The notes beneath the pieces were generated by a model. It saw only the letters and a program-made list of their open reading frames with translations, did not search any database and was not told where the DNA came from. The translations under genes and the position numbers were made by a program. A stretch of 64,000 nt of DNA from Leptospira sp. WS39.C2 (lineage in GTDB: Bacteria > Spirochaetota > Leptospiria > Leptospirales > Leptospiraceae): positions 62,001-126,000 of the forward strand of contig NZ_CP162142.1 in NCBI RefSeq assembly GCF_040833965.1, given 5' to 3'. Every line of letters begins with the position of its first letter. Position 1 is the first letter of the stretch. Positions 45,173-54,478 of this stretch are shown here, piece by piece.

Positions 45173-45958
45173 ATGAAAACTTACCAATCATGGACAATCG
45201 ACATTGAAGATCGAATTGCAACGTTAACCCTTAAAACCAATGAGCTTAATATTATGGATATGGGAACTCTTTTTGAATTAAAAGAAATCTCTATCGACTT
45301 AGATAAAAATGAAAACGTTTGGGCCATTATCTTACAAGGTAATGGCAAACATTTTTCCTCTGGTGTACAGTTTGATATTCTAAAGAAAGTAAATGAAATC
45401 TCAAAAGAAGAATTCAAAACCAATATGAGAGAAATGCAATCGTGTTTTTCTGCTTTTGAATCCATTTCTAAACCAACCATTGCAATGGTTCAAGGTTTTT
45501 GTATGGGTGGTGGATTTATGTTAACCCAATGTTGTGACTTTCGAATTGTCAGTGAAAAAACCGTTTTTTCCATACCACTCGTCAAACTTGGATTAACAGT
45601 ACTAATTGGAACGAATCGTGTTACAAGAAATGCTGGTATTGGACCAACAAATGAACTCATTATGTTAGGTGAAAAATTCAATCCAGAAAAAGCTCTGCAA
45701 TACAACTTAATTACAAAAATTGTATCTCCCGAATCTTTAGAGGAATCGACTAAACAATTTGCCAGAAAATTTTTACAATTACCTCCGAAGACTATCTCGA
45801 TAACAAAAGATATTATCAAACGTGGAGATAAGATGTCCTTGGAAGAAAGTTTAGAATTGGAAATTGAATTACAATCCACTTTATTAGGAACTTCTGATTT
45901 AGCAGAAGCGATGGATAGTTTTGCCAACCAACGAAAACCAAAGTTCACTGGTAATTAA
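45173..45958 (+). CDS. Enoyl-CoA hydratase/isomerase (crotonase) family protein
   Basis: A 261-residue crotonase-fold protein. The oxyanion-hole segments are [13 protein letters not shown] and [20 protein letters not shown]. Aligning by eye with rat hydratase, the first catalytic Glu (E144, in PEI) is Leu here ([10 protein letters not shown]). The second (E164) is kept as the Glu of NELIMLG. That pattern is seen in enoyl-CoA isomerases and other crotonases rather than classical hydratases. AAAAGGATAT precedes the ATG. Confidence 0.88.
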   Translation: MKTYQSWTIDIEDRIATLTLKTNELNIMDMGTLFELKEISIDLDKNENVWAIILQGNGKHFSSGVQFDILKKVNEISKEEFKTNMREMQSCFSAFESISKPTIAMVQGFCMGGGFMLTQCCDFRIVSEKTVFSIPLVKLGLTVLIGTNRVTRNAGIGPTNELIMLGEKFNPEKALQYNLITKIVSPESLEESTKQFARKFLQLPPKTISITKDIIKRGDKMSLEESLELEIELQSTLLGTSDLAEAMDSFANQRKPKFTGN

Positions 45959-45960
45959 AA

Positions 45961-47523
45961 ATGAGTATTGAAGCACTTTGGCAGAACGGTAAAATTACTG
46001 TCAATCGAATCCGTATAGGACTATTTTTTGTCTTCTTTGCAGCCCTTTTGGGTACGAAAAATAGTATGCCAGAGGTTATGTTTTATATCCACCTAACGGG
46101 AACCATTGTTATGGGTCTCTATGCAACGATCTGCCAAGTGTGGTTACGGTATGGAAATCCTCCTGATTGGTTTCACAAATTACTCATCGTCTTAGATATT
46201 GGCATTCATTTGATTAATACATCGATTGATTGTTCGATTGGACCAATGGAAGCCAAGTCAGCATTAAATAACACTGCCGTCCTTCTTGTCGTTTTCTTTT
46301 ATCTGATCTATTCTGGTTTCTTAGGAAATCCAAAATTTGTTCTCTTTAATGGATTCTTAGCTGGCATCGGTGTGATTTTATCTTACTTTGTTTCCGTTCA
46401 CTTCGGTGGTTTGATTCCCTCTGAAGATCCCAATTTGTATATCCAACCGGAATATGTGGGAACATCTGCTGAAATCATCAAAGGAATTTTTGTGATGGTA
46501 AGTGGAGTGTTATTATCGAGGTTAATTTCCTTACTGCTTCGAATCAGTGACAAAGGAATCGAAACAGCAAAAAAATCCGAAAAACTTTTACAACAAACTT
46601 TAAACCAAAAATTAGTGGTGCAAGAAGCAGTTAAAAATTTAGAGAATTCGATTCAAAGTTGTGCGATTTACATTTCACACACAGCAGAACGATTAGAATC
46701 ACAAGCAGCATCCTTAGAACAAGTAACAGCGACTAATACAGAAATGTTTTCTTCTTTTGAGTCCAATGCAAAAATCATCGATCACCAAAATGGAAAAATT
46801 ACCAATTTGTTTTCTGGTTCAAATCATTTGGACCAAATGGTAGCAAGTATTAGTGTGATCAACCAAGAGTTGATCTCGATAGCGAATGAAAACAAAAAAG
46901 ACACATCTGAAATTGCTGTTGTGTCTAAAAAAACGAGTGAATACCTCAATTCGATCCAATCCTCGTTTGATAAAGTAGAAGAAATCAACCAAATTGTAGC
47001 GGAAATTGGAGAAAAGACCAACTTACTTGCGTTAAATGCTTCGATTGAAGCAGCAAGAGCAGGAGATGTGGGTAGAGGATTTGCTGTTGTTGCCACTGAA
47101 GTGAGTAAACTTGCTGACTTTACTGCTAAAAATGCTAAAATGATTTCGGAAGTTGTGAGCCATTCACGAAAATATATTTCCGATGCAGCAGAAGTTTCCA
47201 TCCATACTGGAAATTTGACATCCAACCAAATCCGAAAATTAGAAATGACAACGGAAAAAGTAGACAATATGCATCGTATGTTTGAAAAACAAAAATCAAT
47301 TATATACGAAACAATTAACCAGCTAACGGAAATTAATGATCTTTCATCTCAAATTTCTCTCAGTACAAAAGAACAAATTTCAGGACAAACCGAAGTAAAT
47401 AAAGGAATCTTGGCATTAGAGAACGAAGTGAACCAAATTTCCAATGCTTCTCGAAATTTAGAACTCCATGTGGAACAAATTAGAACTCAATCTATAGAAT
47501 TATTGACGTTAAGTGAATCATAA
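45961..47523 (+). CDS. Methyl-accepting chemotaxis protein with six-TM N-terminus
   Basis: A 520-residue chemoreceptor-like protein. The first ~190 residues hold about six hydrophobic helices with only short loops. They include [55 protein letters not shown] and [20 protein letters not shown]. There is no periplasmic ligand domain and no clear HAMP. The cytoplasmic coiled coil ends in the signalling tip [20 protein letters not shown] followed by [15 protein letters not shown]. It starts 2 nt after the crotonase gene, so it is expressed with the catabolic enzymes. The membrane module may itself sense a lipid, electron-transport state or transporter. A paralog is at 54479. Confidence 0.9.
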   Translation: MSIEALWQNGKITVNRIRIGLFFVFFAALLGTKNSMPEVMFYIHLTGTIVMGLYATICQVWLRYGNPPDWFHKLLIVLDIGIHLINTSIDCSIGPMEAKSALNNTAVLLVVFFYLIYSGFLGNPKFVLFNGFLAGIGVILSYFVSVHFGGLIPSEDPNLYIQPEYVGTSAEIIKGIFVMVSGVLLSRLISLLLRISDKGIETAKKSEKLLQQTLNQKLVVQEAVKNLENSIQSCAIYISHTAERLESQAASLEQVTATNTEMFSSFESNAKIIDHQNGKITNLFSGSNHLDQMVASISVINQELISIANENKKDTSEIAVVSKKTSEYLNSIQSSFDKVEEINQIVAEIGEKTNLLALNASIEAARAGDVGRGFAVVATEVSKLADFTAKNAKMISEVVSHSRKYISDAAEVSIHTGNLTSNQIRKLEMTTEKVDNMHRMFEKQKSIIYETINQLTEINDLSSQISLSTKEQISGQTEVNKGILALENEVNQISNASRNLELHVEQIRTQSIELLTLSES

Positions 47524-47551
47524 GTATAAAATAGTATTTTTGGAGAAAGAT

Positions 47552-48781
47552 ATGTTACGAAAACAAAAACAAATGATATTAAAGATAGGAATTTTTCTAA
47601 TTGGAGTTTCTATGTTTCATTGTTCTAAAAATAATTTATCTCCGGACCAAGTCAAAGATGAACATGGTAAAATCATCCAAGTAATCCCAGAACCAAGTGG
47701 AAACCAAACGAAACAAATCGAAATTACATCTCCCACCAACTTACTGAAAGAAGATGGAACACTCAATGTTTCCGGTTGGTCAAGATACCCTCACTTTCAA
47801 ATAAATGAATCTCTTATCAAAGCTAATCCAAAACGTTACAAACGTTGGGAACATTATACATTTTATAATGAAAGTTTTGGTGGTGCGATTACCATCACAG
47901 ACATTGGTAATTTGGCAATGGGTAGCATAGAGTTATTGGAATTCAAATCGGGAAAAACAATTTTTTCCAAAACAGAGTTGGTAAGGCCAGGTTCGATTTT
48001 CTTTCCAACAAACACAACTGATCCAATCGAATTTACGAAAGGTAATCAATTCATTCGCATTCAAAAACTAAAAGGTAAACGAATCATTACATATTCCGTC
48101 CAAGGAGATTCGTCACAAGAGACCATCCAAGGTAATTTTGAATTCATTGAAAAATCCAATGAGGCACTTGCGATCATCACACCTTTTTCTGAATCAGATT
48201 TTTTCTATGAATACAAAATGCCAAGTTTGATATGCAAAGGAACCATTGTTTATCGACAATCAATCTACGATTTCAAAGAAAATAGTTACGCTGTTTTGGA
48301 TTGGGGACGAGGTACTTGGCCTGAATCCAACAAATGGTTATGGGCTGCAGGTGCTGGTCAGGTTGGTGGGGAACTTCTTAGTTTGAACTTAGGTTATGGT
48401 TTTGGGGATCCCAAAAATGCAACGGAGAACGGGATCGTTTATAAAGGAAAGGTTCATAAACTTGATCAGGTTGTTTGGAAGTATGATGTGACCAATTATA
48501 AAAAACCTTGGAAGTTTACGAGTAATGAAGGTCGCTTGGATTTAGAATTCACACCCGTGTATTTATTATATTCAGACATTGATCTTATGGGAATGATTGG
48601 ATTCTTAAAACAACTAGTCCAAAATTTTTCCATAGCAGAGATTTTGGAATTATTAAAAACCGAAGCATATCTAAACAAAGCCTTCGGTGTTTATAATGGT
48701 ACTGTGGTCTTAGACAACGGTACAAAACTAGAAGTAAAAAACCTTTTTGGTTTTGCAGAGCAGATGTACCAAAAGTGGTAA
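47552..48781 (+). CDS. DUF2804 domain lipoprotein
   Basis: A 409-residue protein with a lipobox in GVSMFHC (Cys24). The C-terminal half carries the DUF2804 pattern: YAVLDWGRGTWPESNKWLWA, GELLSLNLGYGFGDPKNATE, then VYKGKVHKLDQVVW, PWKFTSNEGRLDLEFTPVY and a final YQKW. The family is related to tocopherol-cyclase-like lipocalin folds and has no proven function to my knowledge; binding a hydrophobic ligand is plausible. I chose the ATG at 47552 with GGAGAAA upstream. It is the last gene of the plus-strand operon, ending 1 nt from the converging MFS gene. Confidence 0.8.
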   Translation: MLRKQKQMILKIGIFLIGVSMFHCSKNNLSPDQVKDEHGKIIQVIPEPSGNQTKQIEITSPTNLLKEDGTLNVSGWSRYPHFQINESLIKANPKRYKRWEHYTFYNESFGGAITITDIGNLAMGSIELLEFKSGKTIFSKTELVRPGSIFFPTNTTDPIEFTKGNQFIRIQKLKGKRIITYSVQGDSSQETIQGNFEFIEKSNEALAIITPFSESDFFYEYKMPSLICKGTIVYRQSIYDFKENSYAVLDWGRGTWPESNKWLWAAGAGQVGGELLSLNLGYGFGDPKNATENGIVYKGKVHKLDQVVWKYDVTNYKKPWKFTSNEGRLDLEFTPVYLLYSDIDLMGMIGFLKQLVQNFSIAEILELLKTEAYLNKAFGVYNGTVVLDNGTKLEVKNLFGFAEQMYQKW

Positions 48782-48782
48782 T

Positions 48783-49982
48783 TTAGTGTGTATAATCTCT
48801 TAGTGTTTTTAGTTTTAACGAAGTAATCACTACAATTACAGTTAAAACCAAACCAGCAGAGATAACCGCCGTTGTTATGGACACTTTTACAAGAATCAAT
48901 CCTGATAAAAATCCAGCAAAGGCGGGTACCACTTGGCTTGTGATGGTGTACAAACTCATCACCCTTCCTCGGTACTCTTGGTTCACTTCTGATTGTAAAA
49001 TTGCAACGAGTAAACTAATACTTGCTCCAGCTCCAAACCCACTTAGGAGTAATAAAATGATAGAGATCCACAAATGAGAGCTAAAACCAATTCCAAACAA
49101 TCCTAGTCCACATAACAAACCTGATGTGAGAATCAGTCGTCCATATCCAAATGGTTTTGCTAATTTTAAAGAAGTGCCACCACCAAGTAGTAAAGCCAAT
49201 GCCAAGGCACCTAAAAAGAATCCCCGATCCATCTCTCCTAATTGTAGGACAGATTTGGCATACCTTGGCATCATCACTTGCACTGGTCCCATGGAACAAT
49301 AAATCACAATCGAAAAGATAAGAGTTTGTTTGAGCAATTTATGATTTTTCGCGTAAGAAAGTCCACGAAGGATCCTATCCCAAGCTGAGGAGGTTTTCCC
49401 TTGTCCTTCTGTTTTGATACCAATCAGCAATGCCATAGCTATAAAAAACAAGCTAACTCCAGTGATGTGAACCATTTGCCAAGAACCAATACTTCTGCAA
49501 TATGCTAAAATAGGTGGAGCAGATCCAAAACCTAACATCACTAGAACATTGAAGATAATGGCCATTTTTTTCTGTTTATCTCCGGCCAATCGTCCAAGTA
49601 AGGACATCCTAGCAGGGGCAAGGATGGACCAACCAACTCCCGCAAAAAATGCACCTAACAGAAACAATGATACTGAAGTCATTCCATCGAAATTAGAAGA
49701 AACATTCAATAGTCCAAGAGCTATCAAAAAGGAAACGTGAGCGAGTTGGGCCAAAATTTGAGGAGAATACGAATCACACCAAGCTCCTGCAAACCATCCG
49801 AGAAACAAAGGAACTCCAAAACATAATCCAAATCCTATGCCAGCCAACGCATCTTGGTTCCAAACATCTTGTGCATATAAAATGACACTATAGTTAGTTA
49901 GGTGGCCCGCTAAAAAATCTAAAAAGGAAGCGGATAAAAATCGAAACATTTGTCCTTGGTTATAAGTATTCATCTGGTTCAT
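48783..49982 (-). CDS. MFS transporter
   Basis: A 399-residue major facilitator protein with about 12 hydrophobic helices. FLGWFAGAWCDSYSPQI is the loop 2-3 motif (G-x3-D variant), and GRVMSLYTITSQVVPAF and FGAGASISLLVAILQSEVNQ are near the C-terminal half. This resembles the DHA3/enterobactin-exporter-like group of MFS proteins. Substrate is unknown. Its ATG overlaps the stop of the cytochrome-propeller gene (ATGA). Confidence 0.87.
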   Translation of the reverse strand: MNQMNTYNQGQMFRFLSASFLDFLAGHLTNYSVILYAQDVWNQDALAGIGFGLCFGVPLFLGWFAGAWCDSYSPQILAQLAHVSFLIALGLLNVSSNFDGMTSVSLFLLGAFFAGVGWSILAPARMSLLGRLAGDKQKKMAIIFNVLVMLGFGSAPPILAYCRSIGSWQMVHITGVSLFFIAMALLIGIKTEGQGKTSSAWDRILRGLSYAKNHKLLKQTLIFSIVIYCSMGPVQVMMPRYAKSVLQLGEMDRGFFLGALALALLLGGGTSLKLAKPFGYGRLILTSGLLCGLGLFGIGFSSHLWISIILLLLSGFGAGASISLLVAILQSEVNQEYRGRVMSLYTITSQVVPAFAGFLSGLILVKVSITTAVISAGLVLTVIVVITSLKLKTLRDYTH

Positions 49983-51763
49983 TTACTTTGTGTGACTTCC
50001 ATAAGAGTTGGTTGGCCATCTTCAATTTGCCAACTTGGGAATGCACCATTTGAAGAATATGCTTTTCCATCTGGTGAAAATTCGATATCCCTAGTGAATG
50101 TTACCTTTCGACTCATAGGATATACTTTCCATGTTTCGGTTTTTATATCCATCGACATAAGATTGTCTGAAGATGTTCCCGTCACCCAAACGAGGTTTGT
50201 TTTTCTATCCACGTTTAATGAGTAAGGTGTTTCCACTCCATCCACAGCTGTCGGCAAAGGAAAAATTTTAAATTTTCCATCTTCTGGAGTGTACTTAGCA
50301 ATGGAACCTTCTGGAAAGACAGATATCCAAACATGATTGTCGCGATCTACACGAAGTCGTCTTGGTCCTTGGAAAGGAGTGTCAATCAATCGAAAGGAAA
50401 AATCTTTTGGATTGATCATACCAATTGTGTCAGCATGTAACCTTGTGAACCAAACAGTTCCATTGGGAGCAACGTCAATTCCGTAAGGCAAAGGCATTCC
50501 ACTCACACGTTCATCTACAGGCAACAAATGCATTGGAAAACCCCAGTTCATGAGTTTCACAATGAAACCACTGATCCATAAACTAAAACTTTCTTTTTTG
50601 GTTCGTGCAGGTAAATCAAAGTAACGGAATGTTAAATCTTTCCGATTGAACATCCCAACTTGATTGGAAAGGGCAAGTGTAAACCAAACTCGGTCTTCTT
50701 CATCGATACGAATGGTGTGAGGGTAAAGTCCGTTTTGGAATTCATGATCTTTGAACTGTTTGGTTTTCGGATCAAATTCAGTGATTCGTTTTTGTAAAGA
50801 TGGAGTGATGAAAATATTCCCATCAACAGGTGATTCAGCAAGGGAATGCAAACCAACATAGGTTTCGTGTTTTTGGAAAGATCGTAATCTACCTGGTAAT
50901 AATCCACCCAATTCGTCGTCTGGTTGTTTTGGAACTTTGTAGACAACCGTTTTACCAGTGTTAGGATCTATTTCCCAAAGGCGATCTTGGATATTATCTC
51001 CTACATACACAAGACCAGTTTTTTTATGGAATAATAAATCATGCATTTGGGAAAAACTATCTCCCATTGGCCATTCACGGATCATTGCACCGTATAATTC
51101 TTTGCCCCAAGGACGGCCAGGGTAAACACGTTCAGGGTGTTTGAGTAAATCAACATAAGCATTCGAAAGTAAAGCCGGAAGTTTTTTCTTTGCTTTGCCA
51201 TGTGGTCTTGCGCCGTATCCCATCATTCGATTGATGATTTCTTCCCAATCTCCTTCCGAATAAGCACGCCTCATAAAAAAACTACCTTGTTGGTGGCAAA
51301 ATCCACATTGTTCCAAATAAGTTTTTCGTAAGTCTTTGTCTTCTCCAAAGTCTAGAGCCGCAACCCAACTATTGGAAGGGTATTGCCCTACTAATAAATT
51401 GAGATCAGTTTCCTTTTCCATCCGGAAGGATACATTTGAAACATTGGAATAAGAGCGAAGGTTTACATCTTTGTAACCAATTTTACGCAAACGAATGTTC
51501 ACCTTCGGAGCATAAGGAAAGGAAATATTTACCTTTCCATTAGGGTTGGTAAACATAGTAACTTCTGGAGTGATATAAAATTCTAATCTTTCTGGGGGAT
51601 ATCCATGGTCATCTCGGGGAGGGACTTGTGGTTTTTCCGCTTTGATTGTCACCATGACTAAATCTAAGTTTTTTCCGCTTCCATCTTTAACATCTACTTG
51701 TATGGCAGATAACGAAGTATAGGTGAATAAAAATCCTAAGATTAATAGTTTAATTTTCATCAT
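49979..51763 (-). CDS. Exported c-type heme protein fused to a Vgb-like beta-propeller
   Basis: A 594-residue protein with a signal peptide (KIKLLILGFLFTYTSLSA). Residues about 20-120 look like a carboxypeptidase-regulatory-like beta domain. The single c-heme site Cys153-x2-Cys156-His157 (EQCGFCHQQG) is followed by INRMMGYGARP, whose Met is a candidate axial ligand. From about 210 to the end, blades such as PLPYGIDVAPNGTVWFTRLH, IRIDEEDRVWFTLALSNQVG and PYSLNVDRKTNLVWVTGT match streptogramin lyase (Vgb)-type propellers. It may take electrons from a periplasmic dehydrogenase. AAAGGAG lies 6 nt before the ATG at 51763, and it overlaps the upstream gene by 14 nt. Confidence 0.83.
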   Translation of the reverse strand: MMKIKLLILGFLFTYTSLSAIQVDVKDGSGKNLDLVMVTIKAEKPQVPPRDDHGYPPERLEFYITPEVTMFTNPNGKVNISFPYAPKVNIRLRKIGYKDVNLRSYSNVSNVSFRMEKETDLNLLVGQYPSNSWVAALDFGEDKDLRKTYLEQCGFCHQQGSFFMRRAYSEGDWEEIINRMMGYGARPHGKAKKKLPALLSNAYVDLLKHPERVYPGRPWGKELYGAMIREWPMGDSFSQMHDLLFHKKTGLVYVGDNIQDRLWEIDPNTGKTVVYKVPKQPDDELGGLLPGRLRSFQKHETYVGLHSLAESPVDGNIFITPSLQKRITEFDPKTKQFKDHEFQNGLYPHTIRIDEEDRVWFTLALSNQVGMFNRKDLTFRYFDLPARTKKESFSLWISGFIVKLMNWGFPMHLLPVDERVSGMPLPYGIDVAPNGTVWFTRLHADTIGMINPKDFSFRLIDTPFQGPRRLRVDRDNHVWISVFPEGSIAKYTPEDGKFKIFPLPTAVDGVETPYSLNVDRKTNLVWVTGTSSDNLMSMDIKTETWKVYPMSRKVTFTRDIEFSPDGKAYSSNGAFPSWQIEDGQPTLMEVTQSK

Positions 51764-52715
51764 AGGGAACTCCTTTGGCATTTAAATACGCGATGAATGT
51801 TTCTTTGGAATTGTATTTGGGAGTGTAACCAAACACAGTTTTTAATTGTTTGTTTGCCAACACTGGCCGATACCGCAAAAAATCAATTTGGTCTGGACCA
51901 TATTGGGTGAGCCTAAACAATCTCAAGATCCATAAAACAGATTGTAAAAGCAAAGCAGGGATTGGTACGTAAGGTTTGCGGATCATTTGACTGATTTCTT
52001 TTAAACTAAGTGCTCCATCTCCTGCTAAATTAAACTTCCCGTCTTTTTTTTCAGCAATCCCTCTTGTGATAATTTGAATCACATCCTCATCCCAAATGAA
52101 AACAAAGGGACTTTTATGACCAAGGATTCCCATCACAAATGGTTTCTGGAACATATCAGTGATTAGATTATTCACTGTTTTTCCAAGGATAGTGCCGGGG
52201 CGTAAAATCAGTTGTTTCAATTGTGGAAATATGGATTTATATTCTGTTAATAATTCTTCCACTTCTCGTTTGTGTTTAGAATAGACAAATGCAGAATGGC
52301 CACGAAGAGGATCAGTTTCTTCAATCCATTCTTTGTTTTCTTTATGATACCCGTAGGCAGCACCAGAACTTGTGATGATGATTTGTTCCGTTTTTGCATA
52401 AACAGCACCATCTAACACATTTTTGGTTCCCTGTACATCAATTTTCCATTGTATTTCTTCACTCATACCTGGTGGAGGATTGAGGATAGATGCTAAGTGA
52501 ACAATGGAATTCGGTTTCCATTCCTGAACCAATTCAATCACTGCATTCCGATCACTAATGTCCAAAATCTGGAATTCAAATCTAGGAGATACAACCATAG
52601 GAGACATGATTTTGATATCCGTTGCCAAAATCTGCCAACTCGGAAAAGTATCTAATAAGTGTTTGATGAGAGTGGAACCAATGTATCCTGCTCCACCTGT
52701 AACTAATACTTTCAA
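51750..52715 (-). CDS. Extended SDR (NAD-dependent epimerase/dehydratase)
   Basis: A 321-residue extended SDR. The nucleotide motif is VLVTGGAGYIGSTLIKHL (3-20). Then come FQILDISDRNAVIE, VHLASILNPPPG, the catalytic IITSSGAAYGYHKE with FVYSKHKREVEE (Tyr-x3-Lys), and LILRPGTILG. KFNLAGDGALSLKEISQMI is typical of the substrate-domain end. It lies between a BASS transporter (1-nt gap) and the heme-propeller gene (14-nt overlap). It mirrors the extended SDR at 41418, with which it shares the same family but not close sequence. Confidence 0.87.
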   Translation of the reverse strand: MKVLVTGGAGYIGSTLIKHLLDTFPSWQILATDIKIMSPMVVSPRFEFQILDISDRNAVIELVQEWKPNSIVHLASILNPPPGMSEEIQWKIDVQGTKNVLDGAVYAKTEQIIITSSGAAYGYHKENKEWIEETDPLRGHSAFVYSKHKREVEELLTEYKSIFPQLKQLILRPGTILGKTVNNLITDMFQKPFVMGILGHKSPFVFIWDEDVIQIITRGIAEKKDGKFNLAGDGALSLKEISQMIRKPYVPIPALLLQSVLWILRLFRLTQYGPDQIDFLRYRPVLANKQLKTVFGYTPKYNSKETFIAYLNAKGVPYDEN

Positions 52716-52716
52716 T

Positions 52717-53610
52717 TTAGTTTCCTTCGAGAGGGGGGCGGCTTTTCCAATAGGAAACTAATACCAAACCTGAAATAATATGCCATATTCCCCAAAAAGC
52801 TGCCACCAAAGCCATATTAGGTTCTGCTTGGAATTGTGTGAGTATAAGACCTAAAGCAAGACCAGAATTTTGCATACCAACCTCAATGGTGATCGCACGT
52901 TTGTTTGTTTCATTTTGACGAAAGAGTCTAGCAATCAAATTTCCGATGCAAAGTGCTATGAAATTATGAAACACAACGATGATAAAAACAAACCCAAGAT
53001 TATCTAAAAATATTTTCCAATTTCCACCAACGGCAAATGCAACAAAAACTACAAATGCAAGGGAAGATATTCTTTTGAAAAATGGAGTGATTTTGTGTGC
53101 AAATCCTGTAAAATAATTACCAAGAATCATACCAAGTAGTAATGGTACCAAAAGTAAGACGATCATACTTTTGATGATCATCAAACTATCAATTCTAAGT
53201 TCTCCTGAACCAGATATCATAGCATACGTTACTGGATTTAAATTTGCCGTTAATGTGAAGTTAAGTGGTAATGTGATTATGGCAAATACACTGGAAACTG
53301 CTGTCATACTCACTGAAAGTGCAGTGTTCCCTTTCGCAAGATGTGTGATGATATTGGATAAGTTTCCACCTGGACTCGAAGCCACTAACAACATTCCTAA
53401 CTCAATCCCGGAAGGAAGATCCAAAAGCAGTGTGATGAGTAAAGTAACCCAAGGCAAAAACACAACTTGGCCAATAAGTCCAGCGAGGGCTGCCATAGGT
53501 CTTTGTAAAACAGCTTTAAATGCAATGAATCGAAGTTCTAATGCAACTCCAAAAATCATGAGAGCCAAAACCAAACCCAATACAATTTGGTAATCGTTGT
53601 TATAATTCAT
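52717..53610 (-). CDS. Bile acid:sodium symporter (BASS) family transporter
   Basis: A 297-residue membrane transporter with about nine helices. LVLALMIFGVALELRFIAFK, MLLVASSPGGNLSNIITHLA (first crossover) and TIEVGMQNSGLALGLILTQF (second crossover) are the family's sodium- and substrate-binding segments. It is closer to the classical NTCP/ASBT-like bacterial members than the 39411 protein, judged by the SSPGGNLSN and GMQN motifs. AGGAAG precedes the ATG. It is the first gene of the minus-strand operon 53610-48783. Confidence 0.9.
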   Translation of the reverse strand: MNYNNDYQIVLGLVLALMIFGVALELRFIAFKAVLQRPMAALAGLIGQVVFLPWVTLLITLLLDLPSGIELGMLLVASSPGGNLSNIITHLAKGNTALSVSMTAVSSVFAIITLPLNFTLTANLNPVTYAMISGSGELRIDSLMIIKSMIVLLLVPLLLGMILGNYFTGFAHKITPFFKRISSLAFVVFVAFAVGGNWKIFLDNLGFVFIIVVFHNFIALCIGNLIARLFRQNETNKRAITIEVGMQNSGLALGLILTQFQAEPNMALVAAFWGIWHIISGLVLVSYWKSRPPLEGN

Positions 53611-53661
53611 ATTTGAATCTTCCTAGCGAACCTTCATAACCAAACATAAAGCAGTTGAGTT

Positions 53662-53677
53662 ATGAACAAATGTTCAT
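53662..53677. promoter_or_regulatory. Operator-like palindrome upstream of the BASS operon
   Basis: ATGAACAAATGTTCAT contains 7-bp arms ATGAACA and TGTTCAT around two bases. It lies 51 nt before the minus-strand BASS start, where a promoter is expected. The length and symmetry suit a TetR-type dimer. It is similar in layout to, but different in sequence from, the site at 37262. Confidence 0.5.
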
Positions 53678-53778
53678 CGGAGTAATATTTTATGGGAGAA
53701 AGAGGATATACTATCTTTTTTTATGTTCAAAACCACACAAACCAAAGTTATTTCTGAACAGTAAGTTCTAAAATTGGA

Positions 53779-53862
53779 CGGATCCGCAATGTTTGCGGAC
53801 CGGGCTTTCCGTTCCAATCTTTCGCTTCGCGAAAGGATTTCCACTGCAATCCCTTCCGTTTT
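53779..53862. repeat. Dispersed hairpin repeat, copy A
   Basis: This intergenic block has two strong hairpins: TCCGCAA-TGT-TTGCGGA (53783-53799) and CTTTCGC-TTC-GCGAAAG (53819-53835). Between and after them lie GACCGGGCTTTCCG, TCCAATC, GGATTTCC and CAATCCCT. A related block occurs at 57718-57822. It does not look coding. I believe such elements are dispersed through Leptospira genomes but cannot confirm this here. Confidence 0.6.
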
Positions 53863-53870
53863 TCTAACGA

Positions 53871-54290
53871 CTAACGATTTGATTTGCGAATCACTAACTT
53901 AAGTCCAGACCATGTTGTATCAATGGCACAAACTTTTATATCCACAAGTCCGAGTTCCAATGCAAAGTTACGAATGAGATTTTCATTCATATCAGAAACT
54001 ATTTTTGCAGTTTTTTTGGGCCAAGAGACCCAGATCATACCATTTCGTTTCAAATAAGGAATGAGATTTGGAAATGTTGTTTTGAATTCTTTTTCTTGTT
54101 TGGAGAAATAATGGATGAAATCCAAATCCTTGCGAAGTGAAGTAACGATGGAGACTTGGTCTGGCAACTTTCCCCAATCCTCCATATTTTGATCTTTTGG
54201 CAAATTAAGAAAATAAAGGAACATATTCTCTTTAATTCCTAATTTTTCTATCACCGATTTTCCAGAATACCCAACCATCTTTGTATCCAT
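53871..54290 (-). CDS. DUF3052 family protein
   Basis: A 139-residue protein. The opening MVGYSGKSVIEKLGIKENM and the segment PYLKRNGMIWVSWPKKTAKI fit the DUF3052 family, as does the ending in LELGLVDIKVCAIDTTWSGL. The fold resembles a Rossmann-like domain; function is unknown. AAGGTG precedes the ATG by 7 nt. It stands alone, with repeat copy A just after its stop and the second chemoreceptor diverging from it. Confidence 0.82.
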   Translation of the reverse strand: MDTKMVGYSGKSVIEKLGIKENMFLYFLNLPKDQNMEDWGKLPDQVSIVTSLRKDLDFIHYFSKQEKEFKTTFPNLIPYLKRNGMIWVSWPKKTAKIVSDMNENLIRNFALELGLVDIKVCAIDTTWSGLKLVIRKSNR

Positions 54291-54478
54291 TCCATTTCAC
54301 CTTGTTTAGAAACCAATCTATGGATCCATTCTAAAGAGAAAAAAATAAGCTACTTTACCAAAAAATTCAAACTCGACAGTTAGATTCATACCTTTTTTTT
54401 AGTAGACTATAGTTGGTCATCGGAAATTTTTTTACGATCCACTTTTGACTGATTCTAAATGGATTTTGAGGGTATAGA

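Noticed and set aside
53171..53593. Plus-strand open frame opposite the second BASS gene
   Set aside because: Shadow of a membrane-protein gene; the real frame has clear transporter motifs.
36561..53677. Reading the island as a cholesterol or bile-acid degradation cluster
   Set aside because: BASS transporters and 3beta-HSD-like SDRs are only weak hints, and no ring-opening enzymes such as KstD or HsaC are present, so no steroid function is claimed.
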